From: Cognatilysobacter claricitrinus
GTDB lineage: Bacteria > Pseudomonadota > Gammaproteobacteria > Xanthomonadales > Xanthomonadaceae
Assembly: GCF_045866565.1 (NCBI RefSeq)
Contig: NZ_BAAFZV010000002.1
Location: 186,001 to 250,000 of the forward strand
Direction: 5' to 3'
Length of the DNA stretch: 64,000 bases
Below the pieces are notes generated by a model. The model worked only from the letters and a program-made list of their open reading frames with translations. It made no database searches and was not told the DNA's origin. Positions 42,903 to 51,625 of the stretch are shown piece after piece. A program made the translations under genes and the position numbers. Numbering within the stretch: the stretch's first letter is position 1; every line of letters begins with the position of its first letter.

Positions 42903-44756
42903 ATGAGGATGCAGTCGGAGCCCGTGGCGACGCGTGCGCGGCGCCAGTTCTGGGCGTTGTGGGCGGTCGTGTTCGTCGTGAAGGTCGCCGTTGCGACGCA
43001 CCTGCCGTTGTTCGTCGACGAGGCGTTCTACTGGCAGGAAGGCCAGCACGCGGCCGCCGCGTATTCCGATCTTCCCGGCCTGACCGCATGGATGACGCGC
43101 CTGGGCGTGACGATCGGTGGCGCGCACACGCTGGCGCTGCGCATGCCGTTCCTGCTCGTCGCGATGCTGGTGCCGCTGCTTGTCGTCCGCATCGCACGGC
43201 GGACGTTCGGCGAATCCGAAGGTTGGCAAGCCGGTGCGTTCACCCTGTTGCTGCCGCTGGCCGGCACGCTCGGGCTACTCGCGGTGCCGGATCCGTTGCT
43301 GGCGCTCGCGACGCTGCTGTGCATGGATGCCGGCGCCTGCCTGTTGCGTCGCGTCGATGCCGGCCATGCGCTGGAGCTCGCGGCCGGACTCGCCATCGGC
43401 GCATTGAGCCACTACCGCTTCATCGCGGTCATCGGCGTGGGGTTCGTTGCGCTGCTTGCGACGCCGGAGGGACGGCGCGCGTTGAAGGACGTGCGCGTGA
43501 TCATGGCGGTCGTGCTCGGCGCGGCGGCGTGGACGCCGCTGGTGTGGTGGAACTACGACAACGCCGACGCCGGCCTGCGCTTCCAGCTCGTCGAGCGCCA
43601 CCCGTGGGCGTTCCATGCGACGGGCCTGTGGTTCATCGCCATCCAGGCGCTGCTGGTCACGCCGTTGCTGTTCGTCGCGCTGCTGCAGGCCGGTCGCGAC
43701 GGCCTGCGCAGCCCGCTGCTGGCCGCGCGCTGGTGCGCGATGCTCGGGCTGCTCGTCGTGACCGGTTTCTTCGTGCTCGGCTTCTTCGCCGACACCGAGC
43801 GCGTCAGCTTCCATTGGCCGGTGCCGGGCTTCCTCGCGCTGATGCCACTCCTGCCGCGTTTCATCGCCGGCTGGCCCCCACTGTGGCGGCGCGCGACCGC
43901 CGTGCTCGCCGGCCTTGGCCTGATCTCGGTGATGGGTTACTACGTCGCGGTGTCGATTCCCGATGTGCGCGCGCGCGTCGCCGCCGAGAAGTGGTACCCG
44001 TCCAACTTCGCGGGCTGGGACGAAGTGGCCGATGCAGCGCGCGACGAACTGCGTCGCATGCCGCCCGGCACGCGCGTCGTCGCCGACAACTTCAAGCTCG
44101 GCGCCGAGCTGGGTTTCGCACTGGGCGATCGGGACATCGTCGTGCTCGACCACCCGCTCAACCGCAAGCACGGCCGCGCACCGCAGTTGCACCTGTGGGG
44201 CCTGGACGCCGATCCGCGCGAGGTGCTTTCGCACGGCCCGGTGCTGCTCGCCGTCGGCGTCAGCGAAGTGGAGTTCAAGAACCTGCATCGCCGCTATCTC
44301 GAGCTGTGCCAGCGCGTCGGTCCGCTGCCGGCGCCGCGCATCCTCAACGTCGACCATGGGCGCCAGCGCCTCGCGCTCTTCCGTCTCGACAAACCGCCGC
44401 AGGGTGCGTGCACGACGCCCGCGATGGCGTGGATCGATCGGCCTGCGATCGACGCGAAGGTCGGGCGCACCTTCGATGTATCGGGTTGGGCGTTCCGACA
44501 CGGCGTCGGCTTGCTGCGCGTCGAAGCGACGCTGGATGGGCATGTCGTCGGTGAGCTGCGCTACGGCGTTCGCTATCCGGGCCTCGAGGTGTCGTGGCCC
44601 GGGTTGGTTGACCCGAACGCGCCCGCGCTCGGCTTCTCAGGCGCCGTCGACGCCACGAACGCATCGCCCGGCCGCCACTGGCTCGGCCTTCGCCTGCACG
44701 GTCGCGATGGCGCAGTGGAAGAGTGGCCGGAAGTCCCGGTCGAAATCGCGCGCTGA
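42903..44756 (+). CDS. GT39-type membrane glycosyltransferase with C-terminal GWA-type module
   Basis: This 617-residue protein resembles ArnT/PMT enzymes that use polyprenyl-phosphate sugars at the periplasmic face. The first helix is followed by HLPLFVDEAFYW, where the paired DE is the catalytic/metal acid site. About ten helices run to residue 355, then a periplasmic segment (GWDEVADAARDELRRMPPGT onward). Residues about 510-617 form an extra beta-rich module: FDVSGWAFRHGVGLLRVEA, DGHVVGELRYG and GRHWLGLRLHG, as in GWA-type beta-sandwich domains. Acceptor and donor unknown. It converges on the Maf gene. Confidence 0.85.
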   Translation: MRMQSEPVATRARRQFWALWAVVFVVKVAVATHLPLFVDEAFYWQEGQHAAAAYSDLPGLTAWMTRLGVTIGGAHTLALRMPFLLVAMLVPLLVVRIARRTFGESEGWQAGAFTLLLPLAGTLGLLAVPDPLLALATLLCMDAGACLLRRVDAGHALELAAGLAIGALSHYRFIAVIGVGFVALLATPEGRRALKDVRVIMAVVLGAAAWTPLVWWNYDNADAGLRFQLVERHPWAFHATGLWFIAIQALLVTPLLFVALLQAGRDGLRSPLLAARWCAMLGLLVVTGFFVLGFFADTERVSFHWPVPGFLALMPLLPRFIAGWPPLWRRATAVLAGLGLISVMGYYVAVSIPDVRARVAAEKWYPSNFAGWDEVADAARDELRRMPPGTRVVADNFKLGAELGFALGDRDIVVLDHPLNRKHGRAPQLHLWGLDADPREVLSHGPVLLAVGVSEVEFKNLHRRYLELCQRVGPLPAPRILNVDHGRQRLALFRLDKPPQGACTTPAMAWIDRPAIDAKVGRTFDVSGWAFRHGVGLLRVEATLDGHVVGELRYGVRYPGLEVSWPGLVDPNAPALGFSGAVDATNASPGRHWLGLRLHGRDGAVEEWPEVPVEIAR

Positions 44757-44757
44757 G

Positions 44758-45339
44758 TCAGGGCAGGGCGAAGCCGGCGTCGCGCAGCAGCCGTGCGGTC
44801 GCGATCAACGGAAGCCCGACCAACGCGGTCGGATCGTTCGTCTCGATCGCCTCGAACAGCGCGATGCCGCGACCTTCGGATTTGAAGCTGCCCGCGCAGT
44901 CGTACGGACGTTCGGCGTCGACGTAGCGCTCGATCTCCGCGTTCGACAGGTCGCGAAAGCGCACGACCGTGCGATCGACATGCAGGCCGATCTCGTTCTC
45001 GTCGCGCATGACGCAGAGCGCGGTGAGGAACGTGACGCGGCGTCCGGACATCGACGCGAGTTGCGCAACGGCGCGCTCGGGCGTGCCCGGCTTGCCCAGG
45101 ATGCGGCCGTCGAATTCGGCGAGTTGGTCAGAACCGATCACGCAGGCGCGCGGGGTTGCATTCGCGACGGCACCTGCTTTCGCGCGAGCCAGTCGTTCGA
45201 CCAGCGCTTGAGGTGACTCGTCGTCGCGTGGTGTCTCGTCGACGCCGGGCGCGATGCAGTCGAACGGCAGGCCGAGGCGCTCGAGGAGTTCGCGCCGGTA
45301 GCGCGACGTCGAAGCGAGAACCAGGCGCGACTCAGTCAC
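44758..45339 (-). CDS. yceF: Maf/YceF-type nucleoside triphosphate pyrophosphatase
   Basis: This 193-residue house-cleaning enzyme hydrolyses non-canonical or methylated nucleoside triphosphates. LVLASTSRYRRELLERLG forms the base of the active cleft, and VIGSDQLAEFDG (with Asp and Gln instead of the DTVV of the dTTPase YhdE) marks the YceF/m7GTP subgroup. GKPGT and FKSEGRGIALFE complete it. yceF lies beside yceD-rpmF in E. coli too. It overlaps the preceding gene by 8 bases. Confidence 0.92.
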   Translation of the reverse strand: MTESRLVLASTSRYRRELLERLGLPFDCIAPGVDETPRDDESPQALVERLARAKAGAVANATPRACVIGSDQLAEFDGRILGKPGTPERAVAQLASMSGRRVTFLTALCVMRDENEIGLHVDRTVVRFRDLSNAEIERYVDAERPYDCAGSFKSEGRGIALFEAIETNDPTALVGLPLIATARLLRDAGFALP

Positions 45340-45697
45340 GCGGCAGCCTCGCTTCCTCGATCTGCGTCAGCTGGTGCTCGATGCGGCCGCGCGCCTCGTC
45401 GATCGCGTCGCGAACGCGCGCGAGCTGCTGCGGGGTGGCGTCGTGGCCGTGGTCGCGCAGCCACAGCCGCTGGCGAAGCATCTCGCGCATCGCGTCGCCG
45501 ACCGCGTTCGGGCCGTTGTCGCCCGCGACGGCCTCGATCTCGGCCTTCGCCACGCGCAGGCGGTCCTCGAGGGCGTCGGCGGCGTCCAGCACATCGCGCA
45601 CCGCGCGCTGGTGGGGCGAGAGGCGGCGGGTGCGTTGCAGCAGGAACACGGTGACGAGTGCCGCGATGGCGGCGAGCAGCAAGGCAACAACGGTCAC
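45332..45697 (-). CDS. Hypothetical small membrane protein with coiled coil
   Basis: This 121-residue protein is predicted from a GTG start with GGAG 7 bases upstream. One N-terminal helix (VVALLLAAIAALVTVFLLQ) is followed by a charged helical region (RAVRDVLDAADALEDRLRVA, then QQLARVRDAIDEARGRIEHQ) that should form coiled coils. Orientation is probably N-out with a cytoplasmic helix. It overlaps the yceF start by 8 bases and is divergent from yceD. Family not recognised. Confidence 0.7.
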   Translation of the reverse strand: MTVVALLLAAIAALVTVFLLQRTRRLSPHQRAVRDVLDAADALEDRLRVAKAEIEAVAGDNGPNAVGDAMREMLRQRLWLRDHGHDATPQQLARVRDAIDEARGRIEHQLTQIEEARLPRD

Positions 45698-45818
45698 GGC
45701 GGTCTCCGGCTGAGGCCTCGCAGTCTGACGCCCCGGCCGGGCGGGCGGCAACGCGCCAGGCGTGACGCGCGTCTCCGGTTTGACACCACGAAAGCGCCTC
45801 CCTAACATTCCGCGGCTT

Positions 45819-46349
45819 ATGTCCGCGCAGTCGCCCCGGCAGTCCGTTCCCGCGACCCTGGACGCCTGGCGCCAGGTCACCGCGCGGAGCGCGTTCGAGG
45901 GCCGCGTGCCTCTGGCATCGCTGCGCAGGCTTGCCAGCCTGCTGGAAGCGCCGGATGGCGATGCGGTGTTTTCCCTCGATTTCGATCGCGACAGCTTCGG
46001 CGTCGCCTACGTCGAGGTCCGCGTCGAAACCGAGCTGCCGCTGGTTTGCCAGCGAACGCTGGAGAGGTTCCTGCTGCCGGTCCACATCGACCAGCGCATG
46101 GGCCTGATCCGCGACGAGGCCGATGAAGCGGCCCTGCCGCCGGGTTACGAAGCCCTGCTGGTCGACGAGTCGGGCGAGCTTGAAACGCTCGCGCTGGTCG
46201 AGGACGAGCTGATCCTGGCGGTGCCGGTCGTTCCGGTGAAGCCCGGGTCGGAGGCTGTGGAGCATGAATGGGGCGACGACGAGGTCGTCGAGGTCGAGAG
46301 GCCGAACCCCTTCGCTGCACTGGCTGCATTGAAGAAGACGCCGGAGTAA
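45819..46349 (+). CDS. yceD: YceD / DUF177 family protein
   Basis: This 176-residue protein contains the DUF177 core: TELPLVCQRTLERFLLPV (its conserved Cys-x-Arg region), VDESGELETLALVEDELIL and VPVVP, then an acidic stretch and NPFAALAALK. It is almost always encoded before rpmF; the plant homologue affects 23S rRNA processing, so a ribosome-biogenesis role is likely. The ATG start gives the family's usual length. Confidence 0.9.
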   Translation: MSAQSPRQSVPATLDAWRQVTARSAFEGRVPLASLRRLASLLEAPDGDAVFSLDFDRDSFGVAYVEVRVETELPLVCQRTLERFLLPVHIDQRMGLIRDEADEAALPPGYEALLVDESGELETLALVEDELILAVPVVPVKPGSEAVEHEWGDDEVVEVERPNPFAALAALKKTPE

Positions 46350-46459
46350 CGCTCCGGTCAGCCCGCCGGTGGCATGCGCCCCCGGGCTGGGCGATAATTT
46401 CCCTCTTTCGGCCCGGGCGCGACGCCCGACGCCGCCACACGTTGCACCGGAGCACCCCG

Positions 46460-46654
46460 ATGGCCGTTCAGAAGTCCCGCGTTTCTCCCTCCCGCCGTGG
46501 CATGCGCCGCGCCCACGACGCGCTGAGCCCGAAGCAGCTGGCGACCGATCCGACCACTGGCGAGACGCACCTGCGCCACCACGTGACGGCCGACGGCTAC
46601 TACCGTGGCAAGAAGGTCATCGACACCCGCTCGAAGGTTGCCGACGAGGAGTGA
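46460..46654 (+). CDS. rpmF: 50S ribosomal protein L32
   Basis: This 64-residue basic protein starts MAVQKSRVSPSRRGMRRAHD. It is the zinc-free form: the cysteine pairs of some L32 proteins are absent. It follows yceD after 110 bases, preceded by CCGGAG. A strong terminator follows, so fabH probably has its own promoter. Confidence 0.96.
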   Translation: MAVQKSRVSPSRRGMRRAHDALSPKQLATDPTTGETHLRHHVTADGYYRGKKVIDTRSKVADEE

Positions 46655-46740
46655 TCGACGGGCGCCCCGGCGCCTGACGACACGGTCCGCGTCGATGGCA
46701 CGGCCTCCGACGCGGGCGGCGGGTGATCCGCCACCGATCT

Positions 46741-46772
46741 CGATGCGACCTCCGGGTCGCATCGCCGTTTTT
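46741..46772 (+). terminator. Terminator between rpmF and fabH
   Basis: A perfect 10-bp stem CGATGCGACC/GGTCGCATCG with a TCCG loop, then CCGTTTTT. A second hairpin, GCCGCCGTA-CA-TACGGCGGC, follows at about 46777-46796. Confidence 0.82.
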
Positions 46773-46838
46773 CCGGCCGCCGTACATACGGCGGCGTCCG
46801 CGAACGCTCCGCGTTCCGCGGTCCCGGCGAGGCAGGGG

Positions 46839-47819
46839 ATGACCCAGACCATTTACGCGCGCATCGCGGGCACCGGCAGCTACCTGCCCGAGAAGGTGCT
46901 GACCAACGACGACCTCGCGAAGTTCGTCGAGACCAGCGATGAGTGGATCGCCGCCCGCACCGGCATTCGCGAGCGCCACGTCGCCGCCGAAGGCGAAACC
47001 ACCTGCGACCTCTCGTTCCACGCCGCCACGCGCGCGATGGAAGCCGCAGGCGTTACCGCGGCCGATATCGACCTGATCATCGTCGGCACCACCACGCCGG
47101 ACCTGATCTTCCCGTCGACGGCCTGCCTGCTGCAGCACCGCCTCGGCGCCCACGGCGTTCCGGCGTTCGACGTCAACGCCGCCTGCTCGGGCTTCGTCTA
47201 CGCGCTGACAGTGGCGGACAAGTTCATCCGCTCGGGCGCGTCGAAGACGGCGCTCGTGGTCGGTGCCGAGACGCTGACCCGCATGCTCGACTGGACCGAC
47301 CGCGCGACCTGCGTGCTGTTCGGCGACGGCGCGGGTGCGGTGGTGCTGAAGGCGGACACCGAAACCGGCATCCTCAGCACGCATCTGCACGCGGATGGCA
47401 GCAAGAAGGACCTGCTGTACAACCCGGTCGGTGTGTCGGTGGGCTTCAAGCCGGAAGAACACAACGCCGGCGTGCGCGTGATGATGACCGGCAACGATGT
47501 CTTCAAGTACGCCGTGAAGGCTCTGGATTCCGTCGTCGAAGAGACGCTCGAAGCCAACGGCCTGGATCGCCACGACATCGACTGGCTGATCCCGCACCAG
47601 GCCAACCTGCGCATCATCGAGGCGACCGCCAAGCGGCTCGACATGCCGATGGAGCGCGTGATCGTCACCGTCGACAAGCACGGCAATACGTCGTCGGGGT
47701 CGGTGCCGCTGGCGCTGGACGAGGCCGTGCGCTCCGGTCGCGTGCAGCGCGGCCAGCTGCTGCTGCTGGAAGCCTTCGGCGGCGGTTTCACATGGGGCAG
47801 CGCGCTGCTGCGCTACTGA
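46839..47819 (+). CDS. fabH: 3-oxoacyl-ACP synthase III (KAS III)
   Basis: This 326-residue enzyme starts fatty-acid synthesis by condensing an acyl-CoA with malonyl-ACP. The catalytic triad is present: Cys116 (NAACSGFVYAL), His in WLIPHQANLRI and Asn in KHGNTSSGS. GGGFTWGSALLRY at the end is typical. The start ATG has AGGCAGGGG just before it. In E. coli plsX lies between rpmF and fabH; here there is no room for it. Confidence 0.96.
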   Translation: MTQTIYARIAGTGSYLPEKVLTNDDLAKFVETSDEWIAARTGIRERHVAAEGETTCDLSFHAATRAMEAAGVTAADIDLIIVGTTTPDLIFPSTACLLQHRLGAHGVPAFDVNAACSGFVYALTVADKFIRSGASKTALVVGAETLTRMLDWTDRATCVLFGDGAGAVVLKADTETGILSTHLHADGSKKDLLYNPVGVSVGFKPEEHNAGVRVMMTGNDVFKYAVKALDSVVEETLEANGLDRHDIDWLIPHQANLRIIEATAKRLDMPMERVIVTVDKHGNTSSGSVPLALDEAVRSGRVQRGQLLLLEAFGGGFTWGSALLRY

Positions 47820-47841
47820 TTCCATCGTTCCGCGTCGCCGT

Positions 47842-47878
47842 CGAACGCCCGCCGCATCCCGGCGGGCGTTCGCATTTT
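47842..47878 (+). terminator. Terminator-like hairpin after fabH
   Basis: A 12-bp stem CGAACGCCCGCC/GGCGGGCGTTCG with a 7-base loop, then CATTTTC, 22 bases past the fabH stop. Confidence 0.7.
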
Positions 47879-47983
47879 CGGCAAACGGCCGTGGGATGCG
47901 CCGATCAGCGGCGTACGCCGGAGTACAGACACCGCGAACGCTTCGTCCGTATGATGGCGCGTTCCCCCTTCGGGCTGTCGCGC

Positions 47984-48928
47984 GTGACCGCTACGCAACT
48001 CGCATTCGTCTTCCCGGGCCAAGGCTCGCAGTCGGTCGGCATGCTGGCCGAGCTCGCCGCGGCTGATCCGGTGGTCGTGGCCACGTTCGCCGAGGCCAGC
48101 GAAGGCGCGGGCGTCGATCTCTGGGCGCTGAGCCAGAACGGTCCCGACACCGAACTCAATACGACCGAATTCACCCAGCCGGCGCTGCTCGCGGCGGGCG
48201 TTGCCGTGTGGCGACTGTGGCAGGCGCGCGGTGGCGCGATGCCCGCGCAGCTTGCGGGCCACAGCCTCGGCGAATACACCGCGCTGGTCGCGGCGGGCGC
48301 GTTGCCGCTCGCCGACGCCGCGAAGCTCGTACGCCTGCGCGGCCAGCTGATGCAGGCCGCCGCGCCGACCGGTACCGGTGCCATGGCGGCGGTGCTCGGC
48401 GCTGAAGACGCACTCGTGCTCGAGGTCTGCGAGGCCTGCAGCGGTCGCGAAGTCGTCGTTCCCGCCAACTTCAACTCCCCGGGTCAGATCGTGATCGGCG
48501 GCCATGCCGACGCGGTCGATCGCGCGCTCACAATGCTCGCCGAGCGTGGCGTTCGCAAAGCGGTGAAGCTCGCGGTCAGCGTGCCGTCGCATACGCCGCT
48601 CATGCGCGAAGCAGCGAACCGCCTTGCGGAGGCGATGAACGGCCTGCAGTGGTCGACGCCGCAGTTGCCGATCGTGCAGAACGTCGATGCCGAGGTCCGC
48701 ACCGATGTCGCTTCGATCCGCGATGCGCTCGTGCGCCAGCTCTACCTTCCGGTGCAGTGGACGCAATGCGTCGAAGCACTCGTCGCGCGCGGCGCGGGTC
48801 GCATCGCCGAATGCGGTCCTGGCAAGGTGCTGACCGGGCTGATCAAGCGCATCGACAAGTCGGTGGATGCGCGCGCGCTCGGCACCCCGGCCGATTTCGA
48901 CGCCGCACTCGCGGATTGGCGCGCCTGA
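47984..48928 (+). CDS. fabD: Malonyl-CoA:ACP transacylase
   Basis: This protein of about 314 residues loads malonate onto ACP. The oxyanion motif LAFVFPGQGSQSVGM is at the start, catalytic Ser94 is in AGHSLGEYTALVA, the malonate-binding Arg is in RLRGQLMQ, and catalytic His is in VPSHTPLMREA. I chose the GTG because it gives the family's short N-terminus; two ATGs 33 and 30 bases upstream (47951, 47954) would add 10-11 unmatched residues. Confidence 0.93.
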   Translation: MTATQLAFVFPGQGSQSVGMLAELAAADPVVVATFAEASEGAGVDLWALSQNGPDTELNTTEFTQPALLAAGVAVWRLWQARGGAMPAQLAGHSLGEYTALVAAGALPLADAAKLVRLRGQLMQAAAPTGTGAMAAVLGAEDALVLEVCEACSGREVVVPANFNSPGQIVIGGHADAVDRALTMLAERGVRKAVKLAVSVPSHTPLMREAANRLAEAMNGLQWSTPQLPIVQNVDAEVRTDVASIRDALVRQLYLPVQWTQCVEALVARGAGRIAECGPGKVLTGLIKRIDKSVDARALGTPADFDAALADWRA

Positions 48929-49005
48929 TTCCACGACGCCGACCGCTCGACGCGGTTCGCACCAACGCGGCGGGCGCGCCCCGCGCGCAGTAACGGAGAT
49001 TCAAC

Positions 49006-49749
49006 ATGTCGGATGCATTGAAGGGCGAGATCGCACTGGTCACCGGCGCGACGCGCGGTATCGGCGCGGCCATTGCGGACGAACTCGCCGCGCAGGGCGC
49101 CATCGTGATCGGTACCGCGACGTCCGAATCAGGCGCGGCGTCGATCACCGAACGTCTCTCCGCGAACGGCGGCCACGGGCGCGTACTCAACGTCACCGGC
49201 GCGGGCGCGATCGAAGACCTCGTCGATGCGATCACGAAGGACGTCGGCCCGATCTCGATCCTCGTCAACAACGCCGGCATCACGCGCGACAACCTGCTGA
49301 TGCGCATGAAGGACGAAGACTGGCAGGCGGTGCTCGACACCAACCTGACGAGCGTCTATCGCTCGTCGAAAGCGGTGATGCGCGGCATGATGAAGGCGCG
49401 CAAGGGCCGCATCGTCAACATCGCGTCGGTGATCGGTGTGACCGGCAACGCGGGGCAGGCGAACTACGCGGCCGCGAAGGCCGGCATCATCGCTTTCAGC
49501 AAGTCGCTGGCGCGCGAGATCGGTTCCCGTGGCGTGACGGTGAACGTCGTCGCCCCCGGCTTCATCGATACCGACATGACGCGCGGACTGCCTGAAGACG
49601 CCAAGGCGGGGATGCTCGACCAGATCGCGCTGGGGCGCCTCGGCGAGCCCGCCGACATCGCACGTGCGGTGGCGTTCCTGGCCGGCCCGTCCGCGTCGTA
49701 CATCACCGGCGAAACCCTGCACGTCAACGGCGGCATGTACATGCCGTGA
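49006..49749 (+). CDS. fabG: 3-oxoacyl-ACP reductase
   Basis: This 247-residue NADPH-dependent short-chain dehydrogenase reduces beta-ketoacyl-ACP. The cofactor loop VTGATRGIGAAIA, NNAG near residue 88, and catalytic Ser141, Tyr154 and Lys158 (YAAAKAG) are in the FabG register. It lies between fabD and acpP as in E. coli. The spacing to fabD (77 bases) suggests one transcript. Confidence 0.96.
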   Translation: MSDALKGEIALVTGATRGIGAAIADELAAQGAIVIGTATSESGAASITERLSANGGHGRVLNVTGAGAIEDLVDAITKDVGPISILVNNAGITRDNLLMRMKDEDWQAVLDTNLTSVYRSSKAVMRGMMKARKGRIVNIASVIGVTGNAGQANYAAAKAGIIAFSKSLAREIGSRGVTVNVVAPGFIDTDMTRGLPEDAKAGMLDQIALGRLGEPADIARAVAFLAGPSASYITGETLHVNGGMYMP

Positions 49750-49777
49750 GGCCGCCCGAGCCGGCATCCGAACGACT

Positions 49778-49804
49778 TTTTCACGCGGCACCGGCCGCTA
49801 TACT
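49778..49804 (+). promoter_or_regulatory. Probable sigma-70 promoter of acpP
   Basis: TTTTCA, 15 bases, then TATACT, 65 bases before the acpP start. Extra transcription of acpP within the cluster is expected because ACP is very abundant. Confidence 0.45.
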
Positions 49805-49869
49805 CCGGCCCGCCGCGATTCATTTAGACTTGTCCATCTAGCATCCCGTCCCGGGAGGAGAGAGATCCA

Positions 49870-50109
49870 ATGAGCACCATCGAAGAGCGCGTCAAGAAGA
49901 TCGTCGTCGAACAGCTCGGCGTGAAGGAAGAAGATGTCACCACCAACGCCTCGTTCGTTGACGATCTGGGCGCCGACTCGCTGGATACCGTCGAGCTCGT
50001 GATGGCGCTCGAGGAAGAATTCGAGTGCGAAATCCCGGACGAAGAAGCCGAGAAGATCACCACCGTGCAGCAGGCCATCGACTACGTGAAGGCTCACGTC
50101 AAGTCGTAA
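49870..50109 (+). CDS. acpP: Acyl carrier protein
   Basis: This 79-residue acidic protein has the phosphopantetheine attachment Ser37 in DDLGADSLDTVELVM. It carries growing acyl chains for FabH/F/G/I and lipid A enzymes. A strong GGGAGGAGAG ribosome-binding site precedes the ATG. A terminator follows before fabF, so ACP can be made in excess. Confidence 0.97.
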   Translation: MSTIEERVKKIVVEQLGVKEEDVTTNASFVDDLGADSLDTVELVMALEEEFECEIPDEEAEKITTVQQAIDYVKAHVKS

Positions 50110-50162
50110 TCCGCTGACGGGAGGCGGAAGGCCGTGGCGCTTCCGTTCTCCACGCAATACCG

Positions 50163-50191
50163 ACGGGGCCGCATTGCGGCCCCGTGTTTTT
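50163..50191 (+). terminator. Terminator between acpP and fabF
   Basis: A 10-bp perfect stem ACGGGGCCGC/GCGGCCCCGT with a 3-base loop, then GTTTTT. Confidence 0.85.
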
Positions 50192-50262
50192 GAAGTCACG
50201 CCCTACGGCGTCGTATCGCCGTCCAGACATCACCGCTCGCCGGTGTCTCGAGGTCGCAAGCA

Positions 50263-51501
50263 ATGTCCAACCGTCGCGTCGTGGTCACCGGTCTTGGAAT
50301 CGTCTCTCCGCTCGGCAATGACCTGGCGACGACGTGGGACGGCATCGTCAACGGACGTTCGGGCATCGGCCCGATCACGCATTTCGACACCACCAACTTC
50401 ACCACCAAGATCGCCGGTGAAGTGCGCGACTTCGACGTCACCAAGTGGGTGAACCCGAAGGACGCGAAGAAGATGGACCCGTTCATCCACTACGGCGTCG
50501 GCGCATCGCTGATGGCGATCGAGGATTCGGGTCTGGTCATCGACGACAGCAACGCCGAGCGCATCGGCGCGCTCATCGGCTCCGGCATCGGCGGCATCCT
50601 CGGCATCGAGGAAACCGCGATCAAGTACAGCGAAGGCGGCCCGCGCAAGATCTCGCCGTTCTACGTGCCGAGCACGATCATCAACATGCTGCCGGGGCAG
50701 GTGTCGCTGCTCACCGGCATGAAGGGCCCGAATTTCTCCGCCGTGTCAGCCTGCGCGACGTCGAACCATTCGATCGGCATGGCGATGCGCATGATCCAGT
50801 ACGGCGATGCGGACGTGATGATCGCCGGTGGCGGCGAGCGCGGTTCGTCGCCGACTTCGGTTGGCGGCTTCTGTTCTATGAAGGCGATGAGCACGCGCAA
50901 CGACGACCCGACGCGTGCGTCGCGTCCGTGGGACACCGAGCGCGACGGCTTCGTGCTGGGTGACGGCGCCGGCATCCTCGTGCTCGAGGAATACGAACAC
51001 GCCAAGGCGCGCGGTGCGCGCATCTACTGCGAGCTCGCCGGTTTCGGGGCGACCTCCGACGCGTTCCACATGACCGCGCCCAGCGAGGACGGCGAAGGTG
51101 CCGCGCGCTGCATGACCATGTCGCTGAAGGATGCGGGCGTGACGCCCGAGCAGGTCGGCTACGTCAACGCGCACGGCACGTCCACGCCGCTTGGCGATCT
51201 CGCGGAGACGATGGCGATCAAGCGCACGCTCGGTGACCACGCCTACCGCACGATGGTCAGCTCGACCAAGTCGATGACCGGACACCTGCTTGGCGCGGCC
51301 GGCGGCGTCGAGGCGATCTTCTCGGTGCTCGCGCTGCACACCGGCATCATTCCGCCGACCATCAACCTCGACAACCCGTCGGAAGGCTGCGACCTCGACT
51401 ACGTGCCGAACACGGCGCGCGAGGCCAAGGTCGACGTCGTGGTCTCGAACGGCTTCGGCTTCGGCGGCACCAACGGGACGCTGGTATTCCGCCGGATCTG
51501 A
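50263..51501 (+). CDS. fabF: 3-oxoacyl-ACP synthase II (KAS II)
   Basis: This 412-residue elongating condensing enzyme has catalytic Cys164 (AVSACATSNHSIG) and the two histidines in VNAHGTSTPLGD and SMTGHLLGAAGG. The final GFGFGGTNGTLVF is the FabB/F glycine-rich loop. Length and position after acpP mark it as FabF. Twelve of the first residues (RRVVVTGLGIVS) match the family start. Confidence 0.96.
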   Translation: MSNRRVVVTGLGIVSPLGNDLATTWDGIVNGRSGIGPITHFDTTNFTTKIAGEVRDFDVTKWVNPKDAKKMDPFIHYGVGASLMAIEDSGLVIDDSNAERIGALIGSGIGGILGIEETAIKYSEGGPRKISPFYVPSTIINMLPGQVSLLTGMKGPNFSAVSACATSNHSIGMAMRMIQYGDADVMIAGGGERGSSPTSVGGFCSMKAMSTRNDDPTRASRPWDTERDGFVLGDGAGILVLEEYEHAKARGARIYCELAGFGATSDAFHMTAPSEDGEGAARCMTMSLKDAGVTPEQVGYVNAHGTSTPLGDLAETMAIKRTLGDHAYRTMVSSTKSMTGHLLGAAGGVEAIFSVLALHTGIIPPTINLDNPSEGCDLDYVPNTAREAKVDVVVSNGFGFGGTNGTLVFRRI

Positions 51502-51524
51502 CCGAGGCGCGACCGCTGACCCCT

Positions 51525-51551
51525 CGAAGCCCGCGCCCGTCGCGGGCTTCG
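51525..51551 (+). repeat. Perfect 11-bp hairpin between fabF and pabB
   Basis: CGAAGCCCGCG and CGCGGGCTTCG flank a 5-base loop. No T-tract follows, so it may not terminate fully. Confidence 0.7.
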
Positions 51552-51625
51552 CCGCTTCGCGGTCGTGGATACGGCGGCCCGCGCGACCGGCGATAATCGA
51601 GATTCCGACGTTGCCGCAGCCGCGC

